Shown: positions 22,228 to 33,445, numbered from the stretch's first letter. The stretch is DNA of 64,000 nt from Gautieria morchelliformis (GCA_015179125.1 WHVA01000120.1:124001-188000); one strand, 5' to 3'. Notes: generated by a model from the sequence alone, not told the origin. Program-made: numbers and translations.

Positions 22228-24447
22228 TTAATTCCTTTTAGTGCTCCAAAACGACAGCAGATGGCCTTCCCGTGGTGTCATTGAACACTGGAACGGTTCG
22301 GGGCGACTGGGAAAGCGTTGATACAATGAAAATCGACAGCACAGAAGAAATTCGAACGCACGGAAGGCCGCCGGAGGTGGAAGAACCCTCTATAGGTATT
22401 TCCGCACCATTTGCATCTTTGGCGTAAGATATGGTGAAGGCCTTGAGAATGAAGCAAGCAGCTAGGTATATGGTGTTATCTGCTAGATGGCGGCCAGGAC
22501 ATATCCTAAAATTAGTGAGAAAACGTCAGTGATACCACCGGGAGCCACGACGCTGTGCCGCCTAAGTAAGCCCTACCTTCGTCCAAAACCAAACGATGCA
22601 GACGGATCTCTGACACCCGGCCTAAGGAAACGCTCAGGCTCAAAGTGTTCAGTATTGGGCCCGTACATATTCTTGTCATGGAGCATTGCCCTTTCGAGTA
22701 GGCTCTTGTTAGTATCTGCTATGTGGGCACACAAGAAGGGCGACTCCACCATGCATTTCCGATGACAACACTGCCTCGGGGGATAAAGTTGTTGTTGTAC
22801 ACATCATCTTCCATCAGCCCGTGTGGAACACCCAGCGGCGCCACCGGACGCCACCTAGTCCAGAAAAATTCATCTGTCAACCCCTGGCTTTCAGAGTATC
22901 AGTTAGGGCACCTTTGTATTTCCTTGCAAATAGCATTCATATACGGAAGGCTATCGCGGTCTTCAAAGGTAGGGAGCCGATCGGCGCCAATAACTTCGTG
23001 GAGCTCGCGCTGCGCCTTGCGTTGTACATCGGGATAAAGGATCATGGCGAGGATAAACCAGGATAGGGCGACAGTCGTCTAGAGCAGTGACGTGAATGGT
23101 GTACAGAACGTAAGGAAAAGAGAGCGTTCGTACAGTGTCAGCTCCCGCGAGATACGCAACAGCTCCAGTGCTTTGGATGGCTTCCTCTTGTTGCAGCACA
23201 TCCGCCTCTGGTAAATCAGCGATACCTTCTAGAAGCGAAGCGGTGAAAGAGGGTATAGCTTTCCCTTCCCTCTTGATTGGACTCAATTGACAGTGAACAA
23301 AGTGGTGAAAGATTGACCCACCAAAGCCTTCTTGCAAGCATTAAATGGAACAACAAGCGCCTGTGTGAAGATCTGTCGCCAGACGCGGGCTTTTGTTTTG
23401 AACCCTGCCCCTGGCATCCACTCGGGTACGTATTTCACTGAATTAACCCGAATCAGACCCTCCGAACCGCGTACATTCGCCACGCGTACATATCGGGAGA
23501 GTATCCACGAGAAATGAGCCTGGGTTGAGCAATTTCGACACGGCCTCCGCAGCCTGTTGCACGATTCTTATGTAGGGGTCACCAATGGGAAGCACTTTGA
23601 TACCATAGATAACCTAGAGGTACAATGATGAGATCGACTCAGGATTACGATCAGATGCGTGCCATCTCACCTCCATGATTATACCACCGGAGAGGTGTCG
23701 AAAATGTTGGAGAAAATCCTCTGGAGATTCATGAAGTCGATGAAGAAGCTCTCTGCTCGCGTATGGGTAAAAAAGATAGCAGCATAACCATATTAAGAAT
23801 TGTGACGTACTGCGTATGTTTTGCCTGAACGTTAGTATATGCTGTTGCGGCAGTGAGGTGGAACTTCTGGTGAAACGTCTTGCGGAAACGCCGCCATTTG
23901 TTTCCGTAGCGCATGAAGCCGAGGTTCCAATCTAATCCAACTCTACCAAATGAGGAGAGAAGGTAATAGTTTGAATATGGCAGAAGGATGCGACAGACCA
24001 ACATACAAGTCAACGGCCATAGGACAGTCAAAGCGATCTGAGTATATCGACGATCTCTTCTCGAACAGGTCTTGAGCGACGGCGAGAGAGTTGACGATTA
24101 CTATAGGTTGTCTAAGCACATTGACGTAGACGAGTTCTCCTGAAAATATATTGAGATAGTTGTCGACATTCGTTGACAAAACCATGCCGTATTTCTTAGC
24201 CCAGTCGGTGTATGTCTTCCATTCGTGCTCTTTGGGCATATCGTAGACGTTTCCTATGATCGCCTTTCCAGGGGGCCCAGGTGGAAGGTGTGTACCTGCG
24301 GTATGTATAAGAGCTCACGTACGACATGAGGTGGGGATTCTCACCTTCTGGGATGCGGGTGCGCTGTGTGACCAAAAGGAGGAAAGCAGCGCCTATAACA
24401 CCACTCAGAGCAATGTATATATTCGTTGTCCAAGCTAGGAGACCCAT
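22228..24447 (-). CDS. Cytochrome P450 monooxygenase, paralogue A
   Basis: A multi-exon microsomal-type P450 (haem-thiolate monooxygenase, working with an NADPH reductase at the ER membrane). ATG at 24447 starts an N-terminal membrane helix (MGLLAWTTNIYIAL). Then come the proline hinge PPGPPGKAIIGN, the C-helix GNKWRRFRKTFHQKF, the I-helix oxygen site LAGADT-T (23150 area), the K-helix ExxR as KEIQRW, RPVAPLGVPH, FEPERF and the haem loop FGFGRR-ICPGRHLAD, with an intron between R and I (donor near 22576). The tail RPEPFQCSMTPRE ends at TAA 22228. About ten introns of 48-70 nt were inferred; one appears to be GC-AG. I see no frame damage. CYP family and substrate are not assignable by eye. Confidence 0.88.
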
Positions 24448-25426
24448 CGGAGAAATACGCTGCAGGAGCAGATCGAGGAATGACGGTATGCTGAGCGACT
24501 TTAATGACTTCCACATACACCCAGTTATGGAATATCACGAGTCTGAGTCGGTACTATCCGAACGGGGCCCATCGCCTGGGCCCTTCTCGACAAGTTCAGA
24601 CAGAAAAGTGGTTCCATGCCATCCAAATAGGTGTACGCTTCCCATGGGCTAGTGAACTTTGACAAATGGGACTCCCAAGGGCCATCCTCAGGTACGCCTT
24701 CCCTTTATCCCTTGTGTAAGTTTGGATAGAAATGCGGACCAAGGAGAGCACCAGGGAAAGCGACATGTCTATCGCTGTTATTTGGTTAACTATATGATAC
24801 GATCACCGTTTCCCTAATGAGCAGGTGGTCAGTTGTTGTCGCTTTGGGGAAACAGAAACAGGAGACACCATGGAATGCACAGAAACAAATTAAACTCGGA
24901 AGCAGTTCGGTAGTGTGTACAGATTGTGGGCGTCAAGTAGACCACATGACCAGCCAGCCCCGGCCTGTCGCTAATAGTAAACGTTAAACGGATACGGCAC
25001 GTTAGCGGCGCAGGATCATAGTAGAACAGGCTGGACATGGATCTAGACGTCAAGGGATTGGTCTTCGAATGCCCGAAAAGTGGGAGTGGTGTCTACTAGG
25101 CTTGCATTGGTCCGATAACTAATTGATGAAGCCCAGCCTGCCAGCGAACCGTTGGGTAATGGGCAATGGGCTTGACTCCCAACAGTTCGCAGGGATAGTA
25201 AACCATTTATGTGACGAAGTCATCATTTAGTCCGACCACAAAAATCTGACCTGGAAGTTACAAAATCTGCAACGCAGACATTACCTGATCTTTTTTTGCG
25301 TGAGATCAGTATCAAATCGAGCCGAACGCTCTATGATTTTCTGCGATCTCAAAATTGTAACTTCCGCTATGACCAAGTGTGCCTGGTATGCTTGGCTACT
25401 ACACTGCGGGCATAGAAAGTACTCTT
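24448..25426. other. Upstream region of P450 A
   Basis: Presumed promoter and spacer of the P450 gene. No TATA box stands out and no other gene was seen. Confidence 0.35.
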
Positions 25427-25774
25427 GTCTGAAAAACTGTTCAAAAAACTGTAAAGATTTTCCAAATACTTTTAGTGTTTTTTTTTTATGGAAAAAAACT
25501 ATAATAAAATTTTGTGTTTTTATTAGAATTTGTTGAGCAAGAAAATTGTAAAAAAATTCAAAGTTTTTTGCAGAGTTTTTTATGGGTTTCCTTGTGTTTT
25601 CACAAAGAAACTTATAAAAACACATAAAAAACTCCGCAAAAAACTTTAAACTTTTTTACAAATTTCTTGCTCAACAAACTCTAACAAAAATGCAAAATTT
25701 TGTAGAAGTTTTTTTACATTAAAAACACAAAATTTTTGGAATACCTTTACAGTTTTTTAAACGGTTTTTCAGAC
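25427..25774. mobile_element. AT-rich foldback (MITE-like) element
   Basis: A 348-bp palindrome. The outer tips are GTCTGAAAAACTGTT and AACGGTTTTTCAGAC. The arms run inward for about 170 bp, for example GAATTTGTTGAGCAAGAAA against TTTCTTGCTCAACAAACTC, and meet near 25600 at a loop around TTTTCACAAAG. It has no coding capacity and differs sharply from its flanks in AT content. No clear target duplication was seen. Confidence 0.85.
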
Positions 25775-26586
25775 CAGGAAATTTTTATATGCCTCCAGTG
25801 CTAGAAGCGCTGAGCGTTGCTCACAGCAACCTTGCTCAATTCTGGCTGGAATTGTCATTTATTATCAAAGCATTGTGTAATGATGCGTGATTGAGGGAAA
25901 AAAAACTGGAATACTAGGGTGATTGGAAATGGTGATGAGAGGACCTTAATGACTGGTGTCAGAGAAGAGATTGCCATGGTAAGTATTGCTGAATAATACA
26001 TGTGGCTAGATGGCCATCTAACTTCCTTGTAGTTTAACAATGCAGTCACTGCCAAGAATAAAATTCAGAAGACACATTTTCCAAGGAATTATGCACTCAC
26101 ATGATTCTACAGCTCTTAACACCAAAGAAGGCATCTGGGATCTCACCATGTTGATCAACCTGACAAGTGTCTGGTGGGGATGTAAGCATGGTATAATCAC
26201 TATGCGCAACAATCCTGCAGAACCCAAGAAGGGCCTCAATAAGGGCAGTAGTATCATTAATACTGCAAGCTTCATAGCACTTATGGGAGCTGCAACACCT
26301 CAATTAGCCTGTCCGTGTTTCTAGATGCTGCCAAAGTTATATTCTCATAACATACCACAAACCAGATACTGCCTCCAAAGGGGGCATCATTGGCCATGTC
26401 CCATGAAGTCACCATGGCCCATGCCAAAGAAGGAGTCAGGTCAATGCCCTCTGCCCATAAGCCCTATTCTGTAATTGAACTGCTGCAGTCTCATACATGC
26501 ATCTGGTCACCTTGTTTAGAGGATCACCAAGAACATGTATGCGGCCAGTCCTTTGTATCTGCAGAAGTGAGAGTACATCGGAGGGG
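25775..26586. other. Spacer before gypsy LTR
   Basis: Short frames on both strands (for example 26040-26324 plus) have no family signature. Nothing firm. Confidence 0.35.
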
Positions 26587-27708
26587 TGTCAGAACCGTCC
26601 ACACCAGGCGTAAGGTCCAATGTTGAAGACCCTGCACTAAAAAGGGGTGCCTGTTCTGGTTGGTCGAAAGAGATAAGAAGAAGGACAAGTCTGAAGTAGA
26701 CAAGCCTCGAAGTAAGAGATTGAGAGAAGAGAGACAATAGAGTGAGCAAGGTATCCTCAAGTGCTTAAGGGCACAGGAGACGGTGTAACGTATATGATAA
26801 CCAAACTAGCGAAATACATGGAGCAAGCTCTGGTATTTATCTACTTTGGAAAAGGGGGATGAGTCAGAAGAGAATAGGAGGGATGAGTCACCATGAGTCA
26901 GAATGAGTCAGAATGAGTCAGAGTGAGTCAGGTGAGTATGAGAAGGAGTCAGAACAACAAGAGGGATGAGTCACAATGAGTCAGAATGAGTCAGAGTGAG
27001 TCAGGTGAGTCATGAAGAGGAGTCAGGACAATAAAGCTGATATGGTACACAATAGGGGAACTGAGTCATGATGAGTCAATGAAAACAAGAAGAGTGAGTC
27101 ATGAGGGATACTGGTAAATCAAGAGTGACTCATGGAGACAATAATGAGTCATCCTAACCCCTGAGCCAACCAACAATCCGGAACCACACATCTCTGCTCC
27201 AGACACACAGCCTCTGAGGCAATGCTTGACTTTCCAAGTCAATCAAAGGGGGTGGTGTAGGGTTAGGTGGTTGAGAGGGTTGGAAATGATCAAAACAATA
27301 TGGGTCATAGCTGGTGCTAACCCCGCTTTCCAATATCTGAATCTCTACACTTCTCTTGCCTTCATGCACAAAGGGAATATAGTGCATAGGCATGTCAACT
27401 CGTCCTGAGGAAGGGTCGAAGAAGAGTTCATGGGGATCAAGGCTTCCCCAATCCATGCTGTCGGCACTCATCCTGCCAGATTGTCGCCTGGTGTGGACCG
27501 GTGATGGTGCCCGAATGCTTGGCAACATCTGCATAGGGAATGATGGCGTAGGCGCACGTGTGGGAGTGGCAGTGAAGCACATGGCACTGGAGGTGATGGC
27601 TCAACTTGGGGTATGAAGATGTGATGGCAGTGGTCTGATGAGATGATTGGGGGAAAAGACTCCGTGTAAACGCTCAGTGCAGTTGGTGAAATAAACCGGT
27701 TCATGACA
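26587..27708 (-). repeat. 3' LTR of the gypsy element
   Basis: Read on the minus strand, the LTR starts TGTCATGAACCGG right after the polypurine tract (GAGGAGGGGGTAC) and ends ACGGTTCTGACA, giving imperfect terminal repeats TGTCA..TGACA. Length is 1122 bp. It holds a dense array of TGAGTCA sites (26860-27151) just upstream of a TATA-like GATAAATACC (26832-26841), which makes the U3 promoter layout clear. The matching 5' LTR is missing because the element is truncated at 32.5 kb. Confidence 0.75.
26860..27151. promoter_or_regulatory. Array of 16 TGA(G/C)TCA sites
   Basis: Fifteen TGAGTCA and one TGACTCA heptamers lie within 292 bases. TGA(C/G)TCA is the established binding site of Gcn4/AP-1 bZIP factors. 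The array ends 19 bases before the putative LTR TATA box, so it probably acts as an enhancer for the gypsy element. Confidence 0.7.
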
Positions 27709-27755
27709 GTACCCCCTCCTCAAGCTCCGAGACCCATCGAGGAAGGTAATGGTGT

Positions 27756-28680
27756 TCAAGCTTGTGAAGAGTTGGCAAGCAGTTTGGCAAGGGGACCAGG
27801 TTTGTTGGGATAACGCAGATGGAATTCTTGTAGCGCTTCTGGGGAGTGTTCTATATCTTCAGCAGACTGCCATGTAGGGTCATCATATCCTGTCCACTTA
27901 ACACGGTAGTGGAGGCCATGAGGATGGTATCGTTTATCAATCTTGCTATCCACAATACTTTCCACTTCATATTCTTCTTCACCATGGATTTCGACTGGAG
28001 GAGGTGGGTCATGATGGCGAGAAGGAAATGGGTTGTCTGTCACAGGTTCAAGGAGTGAGACATGGAAGACATTGTGAATGGCATGAAGATCAAAAGGGAG
28101 CCCAAGTCGATAGGCATGTGAAGAAATCTTCTCAATAACAGGGTAGGGCCCAATTCGCTTGTGGTCAAGCTTCTTTGATAGTCGTTTGGTCTTGATATTT
28201 TCTGTAGAGAGCCAAACATGTTGACCAACAGCTATATTTGGGACAGGAAGTGGTCGAGATGAGGTGGCCTCTGAATATTGGTCGAGAGTTATGCGGAGTT
28301 GTTGATGCAAGTATTTGTGTAACTCAGCAAGATCAGTGGCCATCTGTTGGGCAATCGATGATGGGACAGAGTCCAAGGAGACATCAAGGCGAGGATGATA
28401 CCCCTTATTGGCAAAGAAGGGAGTAACACCAGTGGCAGAGTGTGCAGTGCTGTTGTAAGCAAATTCTGCCAGAGGGAGTAAGGAGATCCAATCATCCTGC
28501 TGATAGTTGATATAAATGCGCAAGTATTGCTCCAATATTTGATTAATGCGCTCCATCTGTCCATCAGTTTGAGGGTGATAGGCAGTGGATAAGTTGAGCT
28601 TGATATTCAGCATGTGACAGAGAGATTTCCAGATATTAGAAGTAAAGTGCTTTCCCCGATCCGAAACCATGTTGGAAGGT
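27756..28680 (-). pseudogene. Gypsy integrase C-terminal half and chromodomain
   Basis: Begins PSNMVSDRGKHFTSN (the integrase core's second Asp in SDRG) and AYHPQTDGQMERINQILEQ with the catalytic Glu region, then a GPY-type C-terminal domain (KRIGPYPVIEK..SHAYRL), and finally a chromodomain (YEVESIVDSKIDKR..YRVKWTGY..WQSAEDI). It ends at TGA 27756-27758. It is severed from the N-terminal half by the solo LTR. Confidence 0.9.
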
Positions 28681-28685
28681 AGTCC

Positions 28686-29420
28686 TGTTATGATATTCAA
28701 GTAACGACATCAATGACATCACCCAGATCTGAATCTAAAATATACTGACATCACCGAACCACACGATCCCCAAAATCCATGCTCGCGTCCATACACAGAT
28801 AAACAGAAATATCCCCGAATCCCCTGACTCGCGTATACGTGACGCCGGACCAATACATTTCCACGCACGCGCACAGGGCACACCAAGCCGATGTCATCAT
28901 ATTACATATGCTGATCCCATCAATCTCGACCAAGGGACCGACCCGAGACACAGATCCCCGCTTAGGCACCAACTCAGTCGCGATCAAGACACGATACACA
29001 TCCGATCGTCCCTGAGCAGTCTCGACCACAGCTCCACAATTTCTCCTATATATCACGCACATGTCCCCCCACACCACCACCTTGCGTACAATAAACTCTT
29101 AGTATTCCCTTGTACCATTCACTTGAGAGCTCGTCCCAGGCTCCACTCCACATCCCCCTATATCTATGAGTCACGAATCGTACGTATCGTATTGACGCCG
29201 AGTCTTTTCTAGTAGTCAAATAGTACCAACAAATGTAACTACCAAGTAAGAAGAATAACAGTAGTTTTACCTCCCCACTGTCTCGAGATTCCTGACTGAA
29301 ACCATTCCCGTAGCATACGCAGTTCTCTCAACATCCAGACCTCTATTCGATTCAGTTTCTCCCGAAGCTTGAATCAAATCTCTATACAAAAACCAAACAC
29401 ATTTAGAGCAACTCTTATCA
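28686..29420. repeat. Solo LTR inserted in gypsy integrase
   Basis: On the plus strand it begins TGTTATGATATTC and ends GCAACTCTTATCA, and it is flanked on both sides by the 5-bp duplication AGTCC (28681-28685 and 29421-29425). There is no internal coding region, so it is a solo LTR left by recombination between two LTRs. Length is 735 bp. Its parent family was not found in the window. Confidence 0.9.
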
Positions 29421-29965
29421 AGTCCATGCTTGGAAAAGACATGCTGAATGAACAGGGAGGCAACTGTCTTGGTGTCAATGTTTGTCATAGTGGGAATGAA
29501 GATTGCTGCTTTGGTGAGCCGGTCAACAATGACAAGTATTGAGTTGTGACCATCCGATTCAGGGAGACCATCAATAAAATCCATGCTGATCAAACTCCAA
29601 GGAAGCTCTGGGATAGGCAGAAACTGGATGGGGCCATAAGGCTTGTGCCGAGTGGTTTTGGCTTGCTGACAGGGTGCACATGAAGACACATATTGAGTGA
29701 CAGTGTCACGTAGGCGAGGCCAGTAGTATTGGGTTTGAATGTTCTGGACAGTTTTGCGAATTCCAGGGTGTCCAGAAAGTATGTGATCATGGTGGGCACG
29801 TAGTATATCAAGACGTATTTCTTCCACATCTGGGACATAGGTGCATGATTTGTGAAGAAGGAAACCATCAGGGGATAGAGACCAAGGATTAGGAGTGGTT
29901 GAAGTGGGAGGGTTTGTGGGTGGAGACTTGAGGCGATGGATGTGTTCTTGTGCATCTATGTCCTT
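29421..29965 (-). pseudogene. Gypsy integrase N-terminal half
   Basis: Contains the HHCC zinc-binding region (HHDHILSGHPGIRKT, then CAPCQQAK) and the first catalytic Asp block (MDFIDGLPESDGHNSILVIVDRLTK). It ends at KHGL, where the solo LTR breaks the frame. It is joined in frame to the RT part except for a TGA at 29966-29968. Confidence 0.88.
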
Positions 29966-31978
29966 TCAAAGAGCATTCTTGATTGCAGTGCGAACTGAAG
30001 CAGGATCAAAGATAACAGTGGCAAGGAGTTGGGCTTGAGATAAGACTTGACCAGCCTTGAGAATTGATTGGAAGTTGTGGGGATTAGCTGATGCATAAGT
30101 GCCTTCCCCCCCTCTAGGGTACACGTCGCCTCGACATGTCAGTGCATCTGGGTTAGTACCAAGCCGACCAGGTCGATAGCGAATTGTGAAATGGAATCCA
30201 GAGAGGTATTCAGCCCAACGTGCTTGACGGTGAGTGAGTTGCTTTGAGGTCATGAAATACTCAAGGTTCTTGTGGTCAGAAAGAACCAAAACAATATGTG
30301 AGGAACCTTCCAGGTAAGCACACCATGTTTTGAATGCTTGAAAGATGGCAAGAAGTTCCTTGTCATATATTTCATAATTGAGTTCAGCAGCGACCATACT
30401 GCGAGAATGGAAAGCAACTGGGTGGATATCACCATCAAGAGGCGATATTTGGGACAGGATCATAGCGATGGCATAGTCCGAAGCATCAATTTCAAGGACA
30501 ATGGGGTTGTTGGGGTCGAAGTGGATGAGAATGGGAGCAGTGGTGAAACTATGTTTGAGGGAATCAAATGCTGCTTGACATTTTGTCGTCCAAATGTAGG
30601 GTGTGTCCTTCCGAGTCAACTTGTTGAGAGGAACAGTGATCTCAGAATACTTGTCAATGAAGCGTCGATAGAAGTTGCAGAAACCTAAGAAGGATTGGAG
30701 GTCTCTAACTCCTTGAGGGATGGCCCAGTTACGAATTACTGTGGTTTTGGCAGAGTCCATTGAAACACCATCATGTGAGATGATAAAGCCCAAAAACTCT
30801 ACAATGTTGGTGTGAAACAGACATTTTTCTGGTTTGGCATGAAGGTTGTGATCCCTGAGACGTTGTAAGACCATACGGACATGTTCCTGATGCTTGGTGG
30901 CATCCTCCGAGTAGATGAGGATGTCATCAATATAAATGACAACAAAGATGTCGGCCATGTCACGGAAAATATCATTCATGAAGTGTTGGAATGTGGCTGG
31001 TGCATTGGTGAGCCCAAACGGCATGACCAAGTATTCAAAGGAGCCATATCTTGTATGAAAAGCAGTTTTCCATTCTTCTCCAGGAGCTATGCGAACATTG
31101 TTGTAGCCCGCTCGAAGGTCAATTTTGGAAAAGATAGTAGCTTTGCGTAGGCGATCAATGAGATTTCCAACAAGGGGAAGGGGATCTCGGTTCTTCTTGG
31201 TGACCCGGTTGAGCCCTCTGTAGTCCACACAAAGGCGAAGTGATCCATCCTTCTTTTTGGCAAAGAGAATGGGGGCTCCTGCAGGGGAACTTGATGACCG
31301 AATGAAGCCTTTCTGAAGATTCTCATCAAGGTTCTCTTTGAGTGCCTTTAGTTCAACTTCAGAGAGGGAGTAGATGGGGCCATATGGGGGCGATTTTCCC
31401 TCTTCTAAAGGAATGGAGTGATCAAAAGGACGATGTGGTGGGAGAGTTTCTGCCTGTTCTCTGGAAAAGACGTCTGAAAAATCTCGGTACTCTTCAGGTA
31501 CAACACGTTCCAAGAGTTCCTTTTCCTCAGTGGGAAGGGGAGTGTCGTACAAGGCAGTGGTGGGAGCAGGTTGTCCTGTGGCACGAAGAGAAGAGGTGGG
31601 GCTTGAATAGGGAGCCATGTAAAAGGAAAAGCAAGGGATTCCCTGTTTGCAAAGCTTGTGGAATGCTGCAGCGCCAATAAGGGAAATCTTGGGAGGAAAC
31701 CGACTAGGAGATGTTGGTGTAGGAATTTCTGAACTGAAAAAGGGAAGAGAGTTGTCCATAGATATAGAAAATGAAGGGTCCAGTAGTGAGCTAGTGTCAC
31801 ATGAGGAGGTTGGCAAGCTAGTGTTGCAGAAGGGGTGAGGTGAGCTAATGTCACTTGGGAGATGTGGTGAGCTAATGTCACCCAAGGGATGTAGTGAGCT
31901 AATGTCACCCAAGGGATGTGGTGAGCTAATGTCACCCGAGGGATGTGGCGAGCTAATGTCACCAGAACAATGCGGCAA
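29966..31978 (-). CDS. Gypsy reverse transcriptase and RNase H
   Basis: An open frame of 670 codons. After a 9-residue repeat region (first 75 residues) come the RT blocks SRFPP...FSREQAETLPPHRPFDH, AGAPILFAKKKDGSLRLCVD, GYNNVRIAPGEEWKTAF, FGLTNAPATFQ and the YIDD catalytic motif (VVIYIDDILIYSED). RNase H follows with LEIDASDYAIAMIL, NYEIYDKELLAIF and LSDHKNLEYF. All catalytic acids visible are kept. Domain order RT-RNase H-INT is the gypsy order. Confidence 0.93.
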   Translation of the reverse strand: MPHCSGDISSPHPSGDISSPHPLGDISSLHPLGDISSPHLPSDISSPHPFCNTSLPTSSCDTSSLLDPSFSISMDNSLPFFSSEIPTPTSPSRFPPKISLIGAAAFHKLCKQGIPCFSFYMAPYSSPTSSLRATGQPAPTTALYDTPLPTEEKELLERVVPEEYRDFSDVFSREQAETLPPHRPFDHSIPLEEGKSPPYGPIYSLSEVELKALKENLDENLQKGFIRSSSSPAGAPILFAKKKDGSLRLCVDYRGLNRVTKKNRDPLPLVGNLIDRLRKATIFSKIDLRAGYNNVRIAPGEEWKTAFHTRYGSFEYLVMPFGLTNAPATFQHFMNDIFRDMADIFVVIYIDDILIYSEDATKHQEHVRMVLQRLRDHNLHAKPEKCLFHTNIVEFLGFIISHDGVSMDSAKTTVIRNWAIPQGVRDLQSFLGFCNFYRRFIDKYSEITVPLNKLTRKDTPYIWTTKCQAAFDSLKHSFTTAPILIHFDPNNPIVLEIDASDYAIAMILSQISPLDGDIHPVAFHSRSMVAAELNYEIYDKELLAIFQAFKTWCAYLEGSSHIVLVLSDHKNLEYFMTSKQLTHRQARWAEYLSGFHFTIRYRPGRLGTNPDALTCRGDVYPRGGEGTYASANPHNFQSILKAGQVLSQAQLLATVIFDPASVRTAIKNAL

Positions 31979-31999
31979 GCTAATGTCACTGAAATGCTG
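31785..31999 (-). repeat. 27-bp coding minisatellite in gypsy polyprotein
   Basis: About eight tandem 9-residue units with consensus GDISSPHPL lie between protease and RT. The five central units are nearly identical, and the outer ones have drifted (SDISLPHCS, CDTSSLLDP). Confidence 0.88.
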
Positions 32000-32149
32000 T
32001 GCAATGTATTCAATGGCAGGATCATCCTCCTTCGTAGGCTTAAGGGCCTCTGAAGGTTGACTGAGAAGTCCAGTTGAAATAGGTCCAATAGTTGCAAAAG
32101 CTGCAGAGGCAATATGAACATCTGGAAGTTGAGGACCAGATGTGAAGTT

Positions 32150-32513
32150 TATGGATAGTTTGTCCTAATTAATTGAAGGGTTTGTGGTACGAAGCCAAGG
32201 TAGTCCCAAAACAATTGGTGCAGTAGGGTGAAGACGAGTAACCAGGAGATGGATAGATTGTTGATAAGAAGTGGCAAAGGAGATTTGGGTATTGGCTGCT
32301 TTGTCGATAAATCCTGAAGTAGTAGGTTTTCCATCAAAGAGTGAGAGTAAGATAGGTTGCAGAAGGGAGGTGAGAGGAAGTTGATCTGCAAGGGAAAAAT
32401 CGATAAAACTTGATGTGGCACCTGAGTCGATGAGAGCTGGAATGGTTTGAGATATCCCAGGTAGAGAAACTGGGATAAGGAAGGAGGTGGCAGGACGTTC
32501 TTCCTCACCGTTC
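32150..32513 (-). pseudogene. Gypsy aspartic protease
   Basis: Minus-strand reading gives PVSLPGISQTIPALIDSGAT, the retroviral-type protease active site (D-S-G), followed by FIDFSLADQL and the flap region ending IVLGLPWL. A TAG at 32165-32167 replaces a likely Trp just before KLSINF. The upstream zinc knuckle and Gag are missing: homology stops at 32513. Confidence 0.8.
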
Positions 32514-33445
32514 TATATTTATTCTGACTGCCCCAAAATTGTTTAATAAATATATATTTTTATCTACTAGAACACGTGACATGTCCTAGACGCGATGGTT
32601 GGGAACAAGGTCATCATCTTCGCCAGGTGCGCGTGTGCGTGCAAGGGGACGGTGGTCTGATCAGCACAAATCAAACCATGATCAAAATAGGACATACCTT
32701 TGGAGGTGTATATAGCCATCTCCGCTCATAGTAGCAGAAGGCCATGTGTCATCAGCTGCAGCATAGAAACAATAAGAGAGAGCTAAAGCCAGCAGACCAG
32801 AGCAGCTACAGAGCCAAGTGTAGCCTGCAGCCCCAAGCAGCCAGAGCCAGAACTAAAGCGAGCAGCCATCCAGACACAGTTTACCCCCAACAGCCGAAGC
32901 GAGTAGCAGCCCCAAGAGCAGAAGCGAGTAGCGGTAGATCAGTCCATGTGGACACAGGAGACAGCAGTGGCTAGAGCTTCCAGTGTTAGACTGAGCGCAG
33001 TTGAACAGCGTGGAATGAGTCAAGGCTGCGGTGGAACATCATGGTGCATTCAAGAAAAAACCTGTTTGAGCCAAACACACACAAATGATTTGGCTCGCAG
33101 GAGGGTCTTTCCATGCGAGTGTTACTTGAGCATGGCACAGTGCATGTCAAGAGACACTGGGTCTGAGCTCCAGCCTGCACTGGACCTATCTTTCAGCCTG
33201 GACATCGGGCATCGACTGCGCCCCGAGCTGAGCCTATGATAGTCTGCAGCGGAAGCCGCAGGCAGAGATTGGACATGGCATGTCATGAGTCAGCAATGTT
33301 CGGTCTGAGCGTCAGCCTGCACTGCGCTTATCTCTCAGCTTTGACACCGGGCTTCGACCGAGCTCAAGCGGAAGGCAACTTTGGTTTCACACGGGGCATC
33401 TCAGGTAGCAGCTTATACTGAGTATATCCTTAATGTCTGGCTGTG
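32514..33445. other. Spacer with partial repeats
   Basis: A TATA-like GTGTATATAGCC is present near 32708. Simple CAGCCCCAAGCAGCC-type repetition runs through 32780-32930, and two imperfect direct repeats lie at about 33165-33236 and 33299-33370. Frames at 32744-32974 and 32946-33239 look like by-products of this repetition. No recognised gene. Confidence 0.4.

Larger units (their letters stand above)
27756..32513 (-). mobile_element. Ty3/gypsy chromovirus, 5'-truncated, interrupted
   Basis: A minus-strand gypsy element in the order protease (to 32513), RT/RNase H, integrase, chromodomain, then the LTR at 26587-27708. Gag and the 5' LTR are absent. The coding frame has TAG at 32165-32167, TGA at 29966-29968, and a 735-bp solo LTR inside the integrase region (28686-29420). 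Removing that LTR and one 5-bp duplicate restores the same frame, so it arrived when the frame was still continuous there. Confidence 0.9.

Noticed and set aside
26860-27151. TGAGTCA repeats considered as a simple microsatellite
   Set aside because: Spacing is irregular and the heptamer is exact while spacers vary; a regulatory array in an LTR promoter explains it better.
32165-32167. TAG stop in the gypsy protease taken as part of the CGA decay pattern
   Set aside because: It replaces a Trp codon (TGG to TAG), not an Arg CGA codon, so it is not evidence for CpG decay.
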